A stretch of 64,000 bases of DNA from DASVTR01 sp036382855 (GCA_036382855.1 DASVPO010000014.1:62001-126000), one strand, 5' to 3'. Positions 26,400 to 34,652 are shown, numbered from the stretch's first letter. Notes: generated by a model not told the origin, from the sequence alone. Numbers and translations: made by a program.

Positions 26400-26475
26400 G
26401 TTTCAGGTTTTCGGTTTCGCGTTTCAGGTTCTACGGGGTTTTCACTCGAAACCTGAAGCCTCGCACTTGAAACTT
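26400..26475. repeat. Heptad-type hairpin upstream of the glycosyltransferase
   Basis: The arms are GTTTCAG-GTTTTCG-GTTTCGC-GTTTCAG (from 26400) and GAAACCT-GAAGCCT-CGCACTT-GAAACTT (to 26475). Read toward the glycosyltransferase (minus strand), the loop has GTGAAAACCCC and the second arm ends a few nt before its ATG. Confidence 0.85.
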
Positions 26476-26610
26476 ATCAATCCAACTTGAGGCCCTCTGT
26501 GGCCCAGCGCGCTTTCGGCGCTCGGGGGGCGGCTATGCTATTATTTGCTTCAGGCGGTCTGCCTGAAGCGCGCCCGCACGGCCTGCAAGCGGAGGATTTC
26601 GGAGCATAGC

Positions 26611-28317
26611 ATGACGAGGAAGTTTGGCATAGTCGCACTGGCTATTATCCTGACGGCGAGCCTCATCGGCGGCGCTCTCGGTAAACGCGCGCGCGCACGC
26701 GCGGCCGCTCCAACGCAATCGTCGTCCAATCCGACCGACAATATCGCAGACGTTTACGAGAGCGCGATTCAGGTTGTGTCGGATAATTACGCGGGCGATA
26801 TTGACTACGAGAAGGCGACGCAGACAGCCATTCAGGGCATGCTCTCCACGCTCGACCCGCACTCGATGTACTTTCCGCACGCCGAATTTCAGAAGCTCAA
26901 GGAAGATCAGAACTCGCGCTTCTACGGCATCGGCGTCACCATCCTGCAACACCGCGACGGCGTCTACGTGCAATCAACCGTGCAGGACACTCCGGCTGCG
27001 CGCGCGGGTCTTCGCTACGGCGACCGCATCATGGAGGTTGACGGGCAGGATGCGCGCGATTGGACGAGCGAGCAGGTTTCGAAAAACGTGCGCGGTGAAA
27101 GGGGCGAGCCTGTCCGCATCAAGATTGAGCGAGCCGGTTCTGAAGCACCACTCTATTTCACCATCGTGCGCGACGCCGTTCCGCTGCCTTCGATTCGCAA
27201 CTCCTACATGATCCGGCCCGGCACGGGCTACATCGGACTAACCGGCGGCTTTCAACACACCACCGATGAGGAATTGAGCGACGCCCTGAGCACACTCAAA
27301 GCGCAGGGCATGCGACAACTCATTCTGGACCTGCGCAACAATCCCGGCGGGCTCTTGGATCAGGCAATCAACGTCTCCAGCGAATTTCTGCCGCGCGGGC
27401 AGGTGGTCGTCTCCGTGCGCGGGCGCAGCGAGTATGGGCAGCCCGCAGTCTATAAATCGAAGGGCAACGACATCGAAGACTTGCCGCTCGTCGTGTTGAT
27501 TAACCGCAACAGCGCGTCGGCTTCTGAAATCGTCGCGGGAGCAATGCAGGATCACGGTCGCGCGCTCGTCGTCGGCGAAACCAGTTTTGGCAAGGGACTA
27601 GTCCAACGCGTCTTTCAACTCCCTTTCGGCACGGGCCTGACCTTAACGACCGCGCATTACTACACGCCCTACGGCCGCCTTATTCAACGCGATTATTCCA
27701 ACGGCTCTTTTTACGATTACTACGTTCGCCATGATGCGGAGGAAGAGCCGCAGCCGCAAAGTCCTGCTTCGCCGACGCAGAACACCGAACAGCCAGCCGC
27801 GCAGCCAACGCCCACTCCGCGCCCACCGACCGGGCCAGCCGTGAAGACGGCCGCGGGCCGTGTCTTCTACGGTGGCGGCGGTATCACGCCCGACATCGAA
27901 GTCAAGCCGCGCAACATAACCCCTGTGCGCGGGCGCATCGCCGAAGCTGCCTTTTATTTCACACGCCAACTCGCCGCCGGTCTGATTCCCGGCCTCGAAA
28001 ACTATCGTGTCGAAAAGGCAACTTACGATTACAATCCGCGTGTAACAGACTATCCTGTAACCGAGCGCGTCATCGAAGCCTTCGTCAACTTCGTCAAGCG
28101 CGACTCAGAGCATGGACTTCAACCGGCGCAAATCGAAGAGGAGATGGACTTCGTCAAACTCCGGCTGCGCGACGAGATTGTCACCGCCGCTTATAATAGC
28201 GACGCTGGCACGCGCGTTCTGCTCGATAGCGACCCGCAAACCCTGCGCGCTCTCGAAGCGCTGCCCGATGCCAGGCGGTTAGCCGAAAGCACGCGCAACG
28301 GCCAATCTCAAAGCTAA
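26611..28317 (+). CDS. S41 family C-terminal processing protease (CtpA/Prc-like)
   Basis: This is a 568-residue protein with an N-terminal membrane anchor (FGIVALAIILTASLIGGALG), a PDZ domain (about 105-188; FYGIGVTI, RAGLRYGDRIMEVDG) and an S41 peptidase core. The core contains LDLRNNPGGLLDQA, the serine cluster NRNSASASEIV (300-306) and the catalytic lysine in SFGKGLVQ (Lys328). A Pro/Gln-rich insert lies near residues 400-425. It trims periplasmic proteins from the C-terminus. I chose ATG 26611, preceded by GGAG at 6 nt; an upstream TTG-type start would add 22 unlikely residues. Confidence 0.92.
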   Translation: MTRKFGIVALAIILTASLIGGALGKRARARAAAPTQSSSNPTDNIADVYESAIQVVSDNYAGDIDYEKATQTAIQGMLSTLDPHSMYFPHAEFQKLKEDQNSRFYGIGVTILQHRDGVYVQSTVQDTPAARAGLRYGDRIMEVDGQDARDWTSEQVSKNVRGERGEPVRIKIERAGSEAPLYFTIVRDAVPLPSIRNSYMIRPGTGYIGLTGGFQHTTDEELSDALSTLKAQGMRQLILDLRNNPGGLLDQAINVSSEFLPRGQVVVSVRGRSEYGQPAVYKSKGNDIEDLPLVVLINRNSASASEIVAGAMQDHGRALVVGETSFGKGLVQRVFQLPFGTGLTLTTAHYYTPYGRLIQRDYSNGSFYDYYVRHDAEEEPQPQSPASPTQNTEQPAAQPTPTPRPPTGPAVKTAAGRVFYGGGGITPDIEVKPRNITPVRGRIAEAAFYFTRQLAAGLIPGLENYRVEKATYDYNPRVTDYPVTERVIEAFVNFVKRDSEHGLQPAQIEEEMDFVKLRLRDEIVTAAYNSDAGTRVLLDSDPQTLRALEALPDARRLAESTRNGQSQS

Positions 28318-28453
28318 GACTGGGCCAACGGTTTAGTTGCTGCGCCGAAATGTAGTCGGAAAAATTTGAAACACCACGAAGCGCGTCGTCTCTCTTACGG
28401 AGAACACGCGCAGAACGTCTCAACAGCCATCAGACTTACCAGAGGAGCAGGCT

Positions 28454-29011
28454 ATGAAGCTCGTTTTCATCACGCTCGCCGCCGTTCTGCTGTTGTGCCC
28501 GCTTGCCGGTCGTGCTCAAAGTACAGCTGAACCGCAGCCCGTTCCCTTCCATATTACTTCCTACAATACGCCGTTTGGGATGCAGGGCGATTTCGAGGGC
28601 GAGTATCGCGTCTATCCGCGTTCAATCGAGGTCAGTTTGAACAAGGCCGTCATTCGCATCAGCGAGCATTGCCCTTACAAGGGGCGCAGAGAGTTCAGTG
28701 CGCTCGGCATTATACTGGCATCCGAAGGGCAGAACGGAAAGTGGGACAAACGCTTCAAAAGCCAGAAATACACGGTCGGGAGAATCATGCTTCCCGGCGA
28801 CGAATACTCGCTCGGCAGCATTCATCTCTCAATTCCGAAAGAAGAGACGACCGATTTAACGAAACACTTTTTCGTTATCTACATGGACGAACTCGTGCTC
28901 GACCATCCGAAGGGCAAGCCCATGCAGGGCTTCTCGCTCGCTGTTAGTTGCAGGGACATCTTCACGCAGCGCCAGCGTTGGGAGCAGAGCGATTTAGGCG
29001 AATCCAATTAA
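28454..29011 (+). CDS. Secreted hypothetical protein
   Basis: This 185-residue protein has a clear signal peptide (MKLVFITLAAVLLLCPLAGRA, cleavage after GRA). The mature part is rich in beta-type segments (GEYRVYPRSIEVSLNKAVIRI) with two cysteines that could form a disulfide. GAGGAGCAGGCT precedes the ATG. I do not recognise the family. It is alone between the CtpA-type protease and rlmI. Confidence 0.7.
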   Translation: MKLVFITLAAVLLLCPLAGRAQSTAEPQPVPFHITSYNTPFGMQGDFEGEYRVYPRSIEVSLNKAVIRISEHCPYKGRREFSALGIILASEGQNGKWDKRFKSQKYTVGRIMLPGDEYSLGSIHLSIPKEETTDLTKHFFVIYMDELVLDHPKGKPMQGFSLAVSCRDIFTQRQRWEQSDLGESN

Positions 29012-29066
29012 TCGCAAGAGCCTAGTCCTTCATCATCCTGACGAAGAGCCACGTTCTTTCGCGTCC

Positions 29067-30233
29067 TCAGTCAAGCACGCGCGCGATAACGCACTTCAGG
29101 TAGTAAGTCTCCGGCACACCGAACAACACAGGGTGGTCGGACGACTGCATTCGCTTCTCGACCAACTGTAAACGGCGGCGCGCATCCTTCGCGGCATCAC
29201 CGATAATCTCTAAAAACATTTTTTCCGGCATGTGGTATGAGCAGGTGCACGTGATGAGCACGCCGCCCGCGCGCAGCAGCTTCATGGCGCGCAAATTTAT
29301 CTCCTTGTAGCCGCGCGCAGCCTTGCCGACGCTCGCGCGATTCTTCGCAAACGCTGGCGGGTCGAGCACAATCGTGTCGAAGGTTTCGCCAGCCGCCTCC
29401 ACCTCGCGCAGGGCATCGAAAACATTTGCGACGCGAAACTCTACGTTGTTCGCAGAGTTCAACTCCGCGTTCAACCGTGCGGCCGCCACAGCCTCTTCCG
29501 AGATGTCCAGACCCAACACGCTTTCGCACGACGTGGCTAGATGGAGCGCAAACGCGCCGTTGAAGGTAAAGCAATCAAGCGCGCGGCCGTGTGCTACGTT
29601 GCGCGCTGCGAGGCGATTCTCGCGCTGGTCCAAAAACGAGCCGGTCTTTTGTCCGCCGAGCGGCTGAATACGGAAGCGCACGCCGTGCTGCTCTATTTCC
29701 AGTTCATCCGGCACGCTGCCATAGAGCACGCCCGTCCTCAACTCCAACCCTTCCAACTGTCGCACGCGAACGTCGTTGCGCTCGACAATCGCCTGCGGTT
29801 TAAACTCTTCGACCAGCAACTCCACGAACATCTCCTTCAACGCCTCGCTTCCCTGCGAGAGAGTTTGCAGGACGAGCACGTCTCTATAAACATCAACGAT
29901 GAAGGACGGCAGCAGATCGCCTTCGGAATAGACGAGGCGGTAAGCGTTTGCCGCCGGAGCGATGAGAGCGCGGCGCGCTGCCGCCGAGCGCAGGCGGCTT
30001 AGCCACCACTCGCGGTCAATCGTCTCATCGCGCAAGGTCAGCAAGCGCAGGCTAATCTCCGAGCGGTCGCTCCACAAAGCCTGCCCGACGAAGCGCCCGC
30101 GCTCATCCACAACACGCACAATCGAACCGCCCTCCACCTGCTTCGCATCGTTCACATCGCTGCGATAAATCCACAGATGCCCGGCGCGGGCGCGCTCCGC
30201 CCCCTTTTGTTTAATCGTGATAGTCTTGTTCAT
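29067..30233 (-). CDS. rlmI: 23S rRNA (cytosine-C5) methyltransferase, RlmI family
   Basis: This 388-residue protein has an N-terminal PUA-like domain (RARAGHLWIYRSDV), a central beta-rich linker and a Rossmann methyltransferase (LDCFTFNGAFALHLA; LGLDISEEAV; VLDPPAFAKNR). The catalytic cysteine motif CTCSYHM follows. RlmI methylates C1962 of 23S rRNA in E. coli; some relatives act on other sites, so the exact target is inference. It is divergent from the HAD gene that follows. Confidence 0.85.
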   Translation of the reverse strand: MNKTITIKQKGAERARAGHLWIYRSDVNDAKQVEGGSIVRVVDERGRFVGQALWSDRSEISLRLLTLRDETIDREWWLSRLRSAAARRALIAPAANAYRLVYSEGDLLPSFIVDVYRDVLVLQTLSQGSEALKEMFVELLVEEFKPQAIVERNDVRVRQLEGLELRTGVLYGSVPDELEIEQHGVRFRIQPLGGQKTGSFLDQRENRLAARNVAHGRALDCFTFNGAFALHLATSCESVLGLDISEEAVAAARLNAELNSANNVEFRVANVFDALREVEAAGETFDTIVLDPPAFAKNRASVGKAARGYKEINLRAMKLLRAGGVLITCTCSYHMPEKMFLEIIGDAAKDARRRLQLVEKRMQSSDHPVLFGVPETYYLKCVIARVLD

Positions 30234-30328
30234 GTATCGAATATTAAATCAGAAAACGGGCGAAAAGCGTTAACCTGCGTTAAGCTGTGTCTTCCGTATT
30301 TGTTCGCTCGAAGATGAAACGAGGGTAG

Positions 30329-30994
30329 ATGAAGCGACGGCCGCCGTTTAAAAACGTCCTCTTCGATCTGGACGGCACACTGACAGACCCCCGAGAAGGA
30401 ATCACTCTCTGCATTCAGTATGCGCTTGCTAAGTTGGGCCAACATGTTCCCGCTCAAAGCGAGCTTGAGGCTTATATAGGCCCGCCCTTGCGCGGCACGT
30501 TTGCATCAATTCTTAAAACGGCTGACGCAGAGCTAGTAGAAACGGCCGTCAGCTTTTACCGCGAACGGTTTGCGCTCGTCGGACTCTTCGAGAACGAGCT
30601 TTACGACGGCGTGCCGCAGATGCTCGAAAGCCTGCGCGCTCCGGCCTTCCGCCTCTTCGTCGCCACATCCAAAGTCGGTCTGTTCGCAGAGAGAATCCTC
30701 GCACACTTTAATCTGGCGTCCTTCTTCGACGGCGTTTACGGAAGCCTGCTCGACGGGCGCTTCGATAACAAGACGGAGTTGCTCCATCATCTTCTCGAAA
30801 ACGAAGGATTAAGGGCGGCGGAGACCGTCATGGTTGGAGACCGCGAACACGACGTGATTGCAGCGCGTCGTAACGGTGTCTTCTCGGTTGGCGTCACCTA
30901 CGGCTACGGAACGCGCGCAGAACTCAGCGCCGCGCGTGCAGATGCTTTATGCGAGAGTCCCTATGAGGTCGTTGATTTTCTGCTGTCGTCCTGA
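30329..30994 (+). CDS. HAD-superfamily phosphatase (phosphoglycolate phosphatase-like)
   Basis: This 221-residue HAD hydrolase has motif I FDLDGTLTD (nucleophile Asp and general acid Asp), a helical cap (GITLCIQYALAKLGQ), motif II VATSK, and motifs III/IV VGDREHDVIAA. The YGYGTRAEL ending resembles Gph-type enzymes. It may dephosphorylate 2-phosphoglycolate or another small phosphate ester. The selenoprotein locus begins 135 nt downstream. Confidence 0.85.
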   Translation: MKRRPPFKNVLFDLDGTLTDPREGITLCIQYALAKLGQHVPAQSELEAYIGPPLRGTFASILKTADAELVETAVSFYRERFALVGLFENELYDGVPQMLESLRAPAFRLFVATSKVGLFAERILAHFNLASFFDGVYGSLLDGRFDNKTELLHHLLENEGLRAAETVMVGDREHDVIAARRNGVFSVGVTYGYGTRAELSAARADALCESPYEVVDFLLSS

Positions 30995-31039
30995 GCACGG
31001 GCGCAAGGGCGCGACGGCCACTTCGTGCGCCTCAAAGTC

Positions 31040-31067
31040 TTGTAAAGCATCTCCGTAAAAGTGTAAT
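31040..31067 (+). promoter_or_regulatory. Candidate promoter for selenoperoxiredoxin gene
   Basis: TTGTAA (31040-31045) and TGTAAT (31062-31067) are separated by 16 nt, about 60 nt before the start codon. Confidence 0.35.
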
Positions 31068-31129
31068 CTTGTCTTGATTTCCCCTGAAAGTTTTTTGAAT
31101 CAACAACTGCCAGAGAAGGAGGACTATTC

Positions 31130-31594
31130 ATGCCGGAAGTTGGAGACATGGCCCCGGATTTCGAGTTGAAGAGCCATCTTGAGAAAGACAAGGTGGTGCG
31201 GCTCTCGGATTTCCGGGACAAGCAGAACGTCGTGCTGGCGTTCTACCCGCTGGCGTGGACGCCTGTCTGAACGGCGCAGATGCCCGCGTACGAGGCCGAC
31301 CTCGAACGCTTTGAGGGCTATGATGCTCAGGTCTTGGGCATCTCCGTTGACAGCGTTCCGTGTAATGCCGCATGGGCCAAGAGCCTCGGCAATCTTTCCT
31401 ACGATCTTTTGAGCGACTTTCACCCGAAGGGAGAAGTGGCTCGCGCTTACGGCGCGTACCGCGAAGCAGACGGCATCTCGGAACGCGCTCTTTTCATTGT
31501 GGATAAGGAAGGCAAAATCGCCTACAAAGACATCCACAATATTGCTGATCAGCCGGACAACGAAGATTTACTCGAAGTTCTCCGTAAGCTCTAA
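31130..31594 (+). CDS. Selenocysteine-containing peroxiredoxin (AhpE/BCP-like), UGA at 31268-31270
   Basis: This is read as one 154-residue protein with selenocysteine at residue 47. Both halves are in the same frame and together give a full AhpC/TSA fold: VGDMAPDFEL, FYPLAWTPV-U-TAQMPAYE, VLGISVDSVPCNAAW, YDLLSDFHPKG and a C-terminal FIVDKEGKIAYKDI. The UGA stands exactly where the peroxidatic cysteine of the P-x3-T-x2-C motif belongs. A likely resolving Cys lies in SVPCN. AAGGAGGACTATTC gives an excellent ribosome-binding site for ATG 31130. The enzyme would reduce hydroperoxides; the sequence most resembles the AhpE type. The Sec machinery genes are not in this window. Confidence 0.9.
31286..31309 (+). 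promoter_or_regulatory. Putative bacterial SECIS stem-loop, peroxiredoxin gene
   Basis: GCGTaCGAGG and CCTCGaACGC form a stem interrupted by one A-A mismatch, capped by CCGA. It begins 15 nt after the in-frame TGA, the distance expected for SelB-binding bacterial SECIS elements inside the coding region. Confidence 0.65.
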
Positions 31595-31628
31595 GCACGG
31601 CGAACGCTGTCTGTAGACGATGGACGAG

Positions 31629-31675
31629 CGGGCTGAGCCGCGACGCTTTTCAGGAAGCCGCTCCGGCTCAGCCCG
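31629..31675 (+). terminator. Hairpin after the selenoperoxiredoxin gene
   Basis: CGGGCTGAGCCG (31629-31640) pairs perfectly with CGGCTCAGCCCG (31664-31675). There is no U-run, so it may be a processing or attenuation signal ahead of the next gene. Confidence 0.5.
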
Positions 31676-31705
31676 TCGTGTTAAAATGGCAAGAGGGAAA
31701 CTGAG

Positions 31706-32023
31706 ATGAGCGAGGACACCACACAGGACATGCCGGACGCGCGCTCTTTTGAGGAACGCATCTTTGCGCGATTCGATGCGCTTGACGGACGATTGACTGC
31801 GCTCGATGGGCGATTGAACGCTCTTGAAGAGAAGGTTGAAAGACGACTCCAGGAAACGCGGCCGATTTGGGAAGCGATGCAGAATAATCTGGAACAATTG
31901 AATGAAAAGTTTGACCGCCTCAACGAGAAATTCGACCTCGTTCTTTCAGACCTCTACGACATGCGGGCTGGCATTAAGTCTATGGGCAAACGCGTGACCA
32001 ATCTCGAAAACATACGTTCGTAG
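31706..32023 (+). CDS. Small coiled-coil protein
   Basis: This is a 105-residue, charged, helical protein. It contains near-repeats RFDALDGRLTALDGRLNALE and later LNEKFDRLNEKFDLVL, with Leu/Phe at heptad positions, so it is very probably a coiled coil. There is no membrane segment. The ribosome-binding site is AAGAGGGAAACTGAG. It lies between the two selenoprotein genes (19 nt before the second), which suggests an accessory role. No specific family recognised. Confidence 0.7.
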   Translation: MSEDTTQDMPDARSFEERIFARFDALDGRLTALDGRLNALEEKVERRLQETRPIWEAMQNNLEQLNEKFDRLNEKFDLVLSDLYDMRAGIKSMGKRVTNLENIRS

Positions 32024-32042
32024 TAAACCTGATAGGAGCAGT

Positions 32043-32771
32043 ATGACACTCTCTCGCAAATGCGTGCCGTTCACGCCCTTTGACCGCACGCTACAGAAGA
32101 GCACTATCGCGATTGTGACGGCCGCCGGTGTCCACATGAAGGAGCAGGAGCCTTTCAATATCGCAGATGAGCTTGGCGACCTGGGCTATCGCGTCATGCA
32201 GCAGGATGTTGATGCGTCGCAGTTGATGGTCACGCATCATCATTACGACCACGCTGACGCGGACGAGGACATCAACGTCGTCTTTCCCATTGACGTGCTC
32301 AGAGATTTGCAGGCCGAAGGCTTCATCGAGGATGTAGCGAAGAAACACGTCGGCTACATGGGCTACACGATGCAGTTGAAGGCGATGTATGAAGGGACTG
32401 CGCCGCAGATTGCCAACGAGATTGATAGGGGGTCACGCGCCGATGCCGTCGTGCTGACGGGAGGTTGACCGAACGTCTGCCACCGCACGGTCGTTGCGGT
32501 TCAGCGCGAGATTGAGATGCGCGGTATTCCGACGGTGCTGATTACAGTCAGTCCTGAAGTCTCTGCGCAGATGCGACCGCCGCGCGCGCTCTATCCGAAA
32601 GGATTCAAGATTGGCAATAGCCTTGGCCGTCCACACATGCGCGAGTTGCAACGCGCCGTCCTGCGCGACGCCCTTCAACTCCTGACTGAAAACACGCGCC
32701 CCGGCGAAGTCGTCACACGCGAATACACGGAATACGGCGAGCAACACGAGCCGCCGAAGGTAAGACAGTAA
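32043..32771 (+). CDS. Selenoprotein of the glycine/sarcosine/betaine/D-proline reductase B family, UGA at 32466-32468
   Basis: Read through UGA this is a 242-residue protein with selenocysteine at residue 142 in VVLTGG-U-PNVCHRT. A cysteine four positions later would form a selenenylsulfide pair. The upstream half (TFDRTL-like FTPFDRTLQKSTIAIVTAAG, HHHYDH) and the downstream half (EMRGIPTVLITVSPE, NSLGRPHM) are in one frame and both match the family. Its length is close to PrdB of D-proline reductase, shorter than GrdB. No PrdA or GrdA partner is adjacent, so the substrate is unknown; members in aerobes are uncharacterised oxidoreductases. Confidence 0.88.
32482..32500 (+). promoter_or_regulatory. 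Putative bacterial SECIS stem-loop, selenoprotein B-like gene
   Basis: ACCGCA and TGCGGT form a perfect 6-bp stem with the loop CGGTCGT, starting 13 nt after the TGA. The loop contains GGUC, as in the apical loop of the E. coli fdhF SECIS that SelB recognises. Confidence 0.7.
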
Positions 32772-32774
32772 AGC

Positions 32775-32860
32775 AGTGATGAGTGATGAGTAGTGAGTGA
32801 TGAGTTAAAGCAAATCTCTTATTACACATCACTCATCGCTCATCACTCATCACTTTTTTT
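32775..32860. repeat. TGATGAG-type heptad hairpin with T-run, before pfkA
   Basis: AGTGATGAGTGATGAGT and following units (32775-32805) pair with ACACATCACTCATC and following units (32824-32854). The loop has GTTAAAGC. Seven T residues follow and touch the pfkA ATG, so the element looks like an intrinsic terminator for the selenoprotein unit fused to the pfkA start. Confidence 0.9.
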
Positions 32861-33988
32861 ATGTACAAAACGATTGGTATTGTAACGGGCGGCGGGGATG
32901 CGCCGGGATTAAACGCTGTGATTCGCGCGGTGGTGAAGACCGCCGTGGGCGAATATGGGATGCGCGTCGTCGGGATTGAGGATAGCTTTGAAGGCTTGCT
33001 CGGCCAACCGAAGACGCGCGAGTTGACGCCGGCCCACGTGCGCGGGCTTTTGCCGCGCGGCGGCACAATCCTCGGCACACGCAATCGCGGCAAATTCGTC
33101 TCGCGTCCCGCCGGAGAGGGAAACAACGACCGTGAGAAGATTTATCAGGAGGTTATTGACAGCCTCGGTCGCCTTGGAATCGAAGCGCTGGTCGTGCTCG
33201 GCGGAGAAGGCACGCTGGCGATTGCCGCAGAGTTGGCTGAGCTTGGCTTTCCCGTCATCGGTGTGCCGAAAACGATTGACAACGATCTGGCCTGCACTGA
33301 GTTGACGTTTGGCTTCGTTACCGCGCTCGACATCGCGACCGAGGCGCTCGACCGTCTTCACACAACCGCAGAATCTCACGACCGCGTGATGATTCTCGAA
33401 GTGATGGGCCGCCACGCCGGTTGGATTGCGCTTCATTCCGGCATCGCCGGCGGCGCAGACGTGATTCTGATTCCAGAGATTCCGTTTACGATGGAAGCGG
33501 TCGCGCGCAAGATTCGCGAGCGTGATGCGTGCGGCTCGGAGTTTAGTATTATCGTCGCGGCCGAAGGCGCGCTTGAAGCCGGTCGCGAAGCGATTTATCA
33601 AGGCGCGGGCGGCTCAGAGCACATGCCGCGTCTGGGCGGCATCGGCATGTACTGCCAGCGAGAGCTTGAGGGCCTGACCGGCAAGGAGACGCGCTGCGTC
33701 GTCCTCGGCCATCTACAGCGAGGCGGCACGCCCAACGCCTTCGACCGTATGCTGGCTACCAACTACGGCGCTTGCGCCGTGCGCAAACTGGTCGCAGGCA
33801 AAAGCGGCGTGATGGTCGCCCTTCACTCCGCAGACATCATCACCGTTCCCATCTCCAAAGCCATCGCCAACTTGAAAACCGTTCCGCCTGATAGCCAACT
33901 CGTCCGCACAGCGCGCGACACAGGCATCTCCTTCGGCGCGGCCGACGAAGCACGCCATCACGCCTCTGGCGGCTCGGACTGCGTGTAA
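32861..33988 (+). CDS. pfkA: 6-phosphofructokinase, group III (mixed-type) sequence
   Basis: This 375-residue protein has VTGGGDAPGLNAVIR, a GGEGT motif (114-118), PKTIDND (136-142), MGRHAGW and QRGGTPNAFDR. ATP-type enzymes of the E. coli group have GGDGS and PGTIDND. The Lys in PKTIDND with Gly after GGE is the pattern of group III PFKs such as those of actinobacteria, which are mostly ATP-dependent. It phosphorylates fructose 6-phosphate in glycolysis. The start directly follows a T7 run and has no Shine-Dalgarno sequence. Confidence 0.93.
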   Translation: MYKTIGIVTGGGDAPGLNAVIRAVVKTAVGEYGMRVVGIEDSFEGLLGQPKTRELTPAHVRGLLPRGGTILGTRNRGKFVSRPAGEGNNDREKIYQEVIDSLGRLGIEALVVLGGEGTLAIAAELAELGFPVIGVPKTIDNDLACTELTFGFVTALDIATEALDRLHTTAESHDRVMILEVMGRHAGWIALHSGIAGGADVILIPEIPFTMEAVARKIRERDACGSEFSIIVAAEGALEAGREAIYQGAGGSEHMPRLGGIGMYCQRELEGLTGKETRCVVLGHLQRGGTPNAFDRMLATNYGACAVRKLVAGKSGVMVALHSADIITVPISKAIANLKTVPPDSQLVRTARDTGISFGAADEARHHASGGSDCV

Positions 33989-33990
33989 TG

Positions 33991-34104
33991 AAGGTAAAAA
34001 GCAAAAGGTAAAAGGCAAAAGGAAGGCGGAAACCATCTGTTAATTAAAACCGGCGCTGGCAAGTCCAAACTTTTACCTTTTACCTTTTTCCTTTTACCTT
34101 TACC
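33991..34104. repeat. AAAAGGT-type heptad hairpin between pfkA and greA
   Basis: The left arm AAGGTAAAAAGCAAAAGGT (from 33991) continues as AAAAGGC-AAAAGGA. The right arm is CTTTTAC-CTTTTAC-CTTTTTC-CTTTTAC-CTTTACC (34070-34104). The loop includes TTAATTAAAACC. A TATAAT-like box follows at 34115-34120. Confidence 0.85.
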
Positions 34105-34114
34105 GCTGAGAGCA

Positions 34115-34120
34115 TATAAT
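34115..34120 (+). promoter_or_regulatory. Candidate -10 box for greA
   Basis: A consensus TATAAT sits about 50 nt before the greA start. The matching -35 would fall in the T/C-rich repeat arm (TTTTAC), so the repeat may contribute to the promoter. Confidence 0.4.
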
Positions 34121-34169
34121 TCAGTGGTTCATTAAATATGTTGACGGCACTAGCGGAGCGAGAAACAAG

Positions 34170-34652
34170 TTGACTCAAGACATCAAGCAACGGCTGCAAG
34201 CTGAACTGGACGAGTTGGAATCAGAACTGCGCGTTCATCTGCCGAAGGAGATTAAGAGGGCCCTGGAGTTTGGCGATTTGCGCGAGAACGCGGAGTATCG
34301 CGCGGCGTTAGACCGCCAGAACATAGTCAAGGCGCGCATCAGCCAGCTTCGCCAGCGCATAAGCGAAGTCGCCTCGATTGATTTATCGAAAGTGCCGCAC
34401 GACAAGGCGGCCTACGGCTCGACGCTCGTGCTCTACGACCCTGCGCGCGACGAGGAGTTGACCTACAGGCTTGTGACGCCCGAGGAAAGCGACCCACAGG
34501 GCGGCCTGATTTCCACCACCTCGCCTGTCGGCCGCAGCCTGATGGGCAAGGAAGAGGGCGACGAAGTGACCGTCACGACTCCGGCTGGCGCACGTCGCTT
34601 TGAAATCAAACGCCTGACGACCGTCCACGATACTAAAAATAGTGATGAGTGA
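34170..34652 (+). CDS. greA: Transcription elongation factor GreA/GreB
   Basis: This 160-residue protein has an N-terminal coiled-coil hairpin (ELDELESELRVHLPKEIKRA; FGDLRENAEYRAA) with the acidic tip residues that enter the RNA polymerase channel. The C-terminal FKBP-like domain follows (TYRLVTPEESDP; SPVGRSLMGKEEGDEV; FEIKRL). It rescues backtracked polymerase by stimulating transcript cleavage. It starts at TTG 34170. The last residues (S-D-E) and the stop codon are encoded by the start of a repeat element. Confidence 0.95.
   Translation: MTQDIKQRLQAELDELESELRVHLPKEIKRALEFGDLRENAEYRAALDRQNIVKARISQLRQRISEVASIDLSKVPHDKAAYGSTLVLYDPARDEELTYRLVTPEESDPQGGLISTTSPVGRSLMGKEEGDEVTVTTPAGARRFEIKRLTTVHDTKNSDE

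Noticed and set aside
31130..31594. Peroxiredoxin gene as a pseudogene broken by a stop codon
   Set aside because: The stop is TGA at the catalytic position, both halves are intact in one frame, and a stem-loop follows at SECIS distance. A second gene 1.2 kb away shows the same features.
32461..32771. A separate 84-residue gene starting at 32517 or later
   Set aside because: It is the C-terminal part of the selenoprotein B-like protein in the same frame, and it lacks its own ribosome-binding site.
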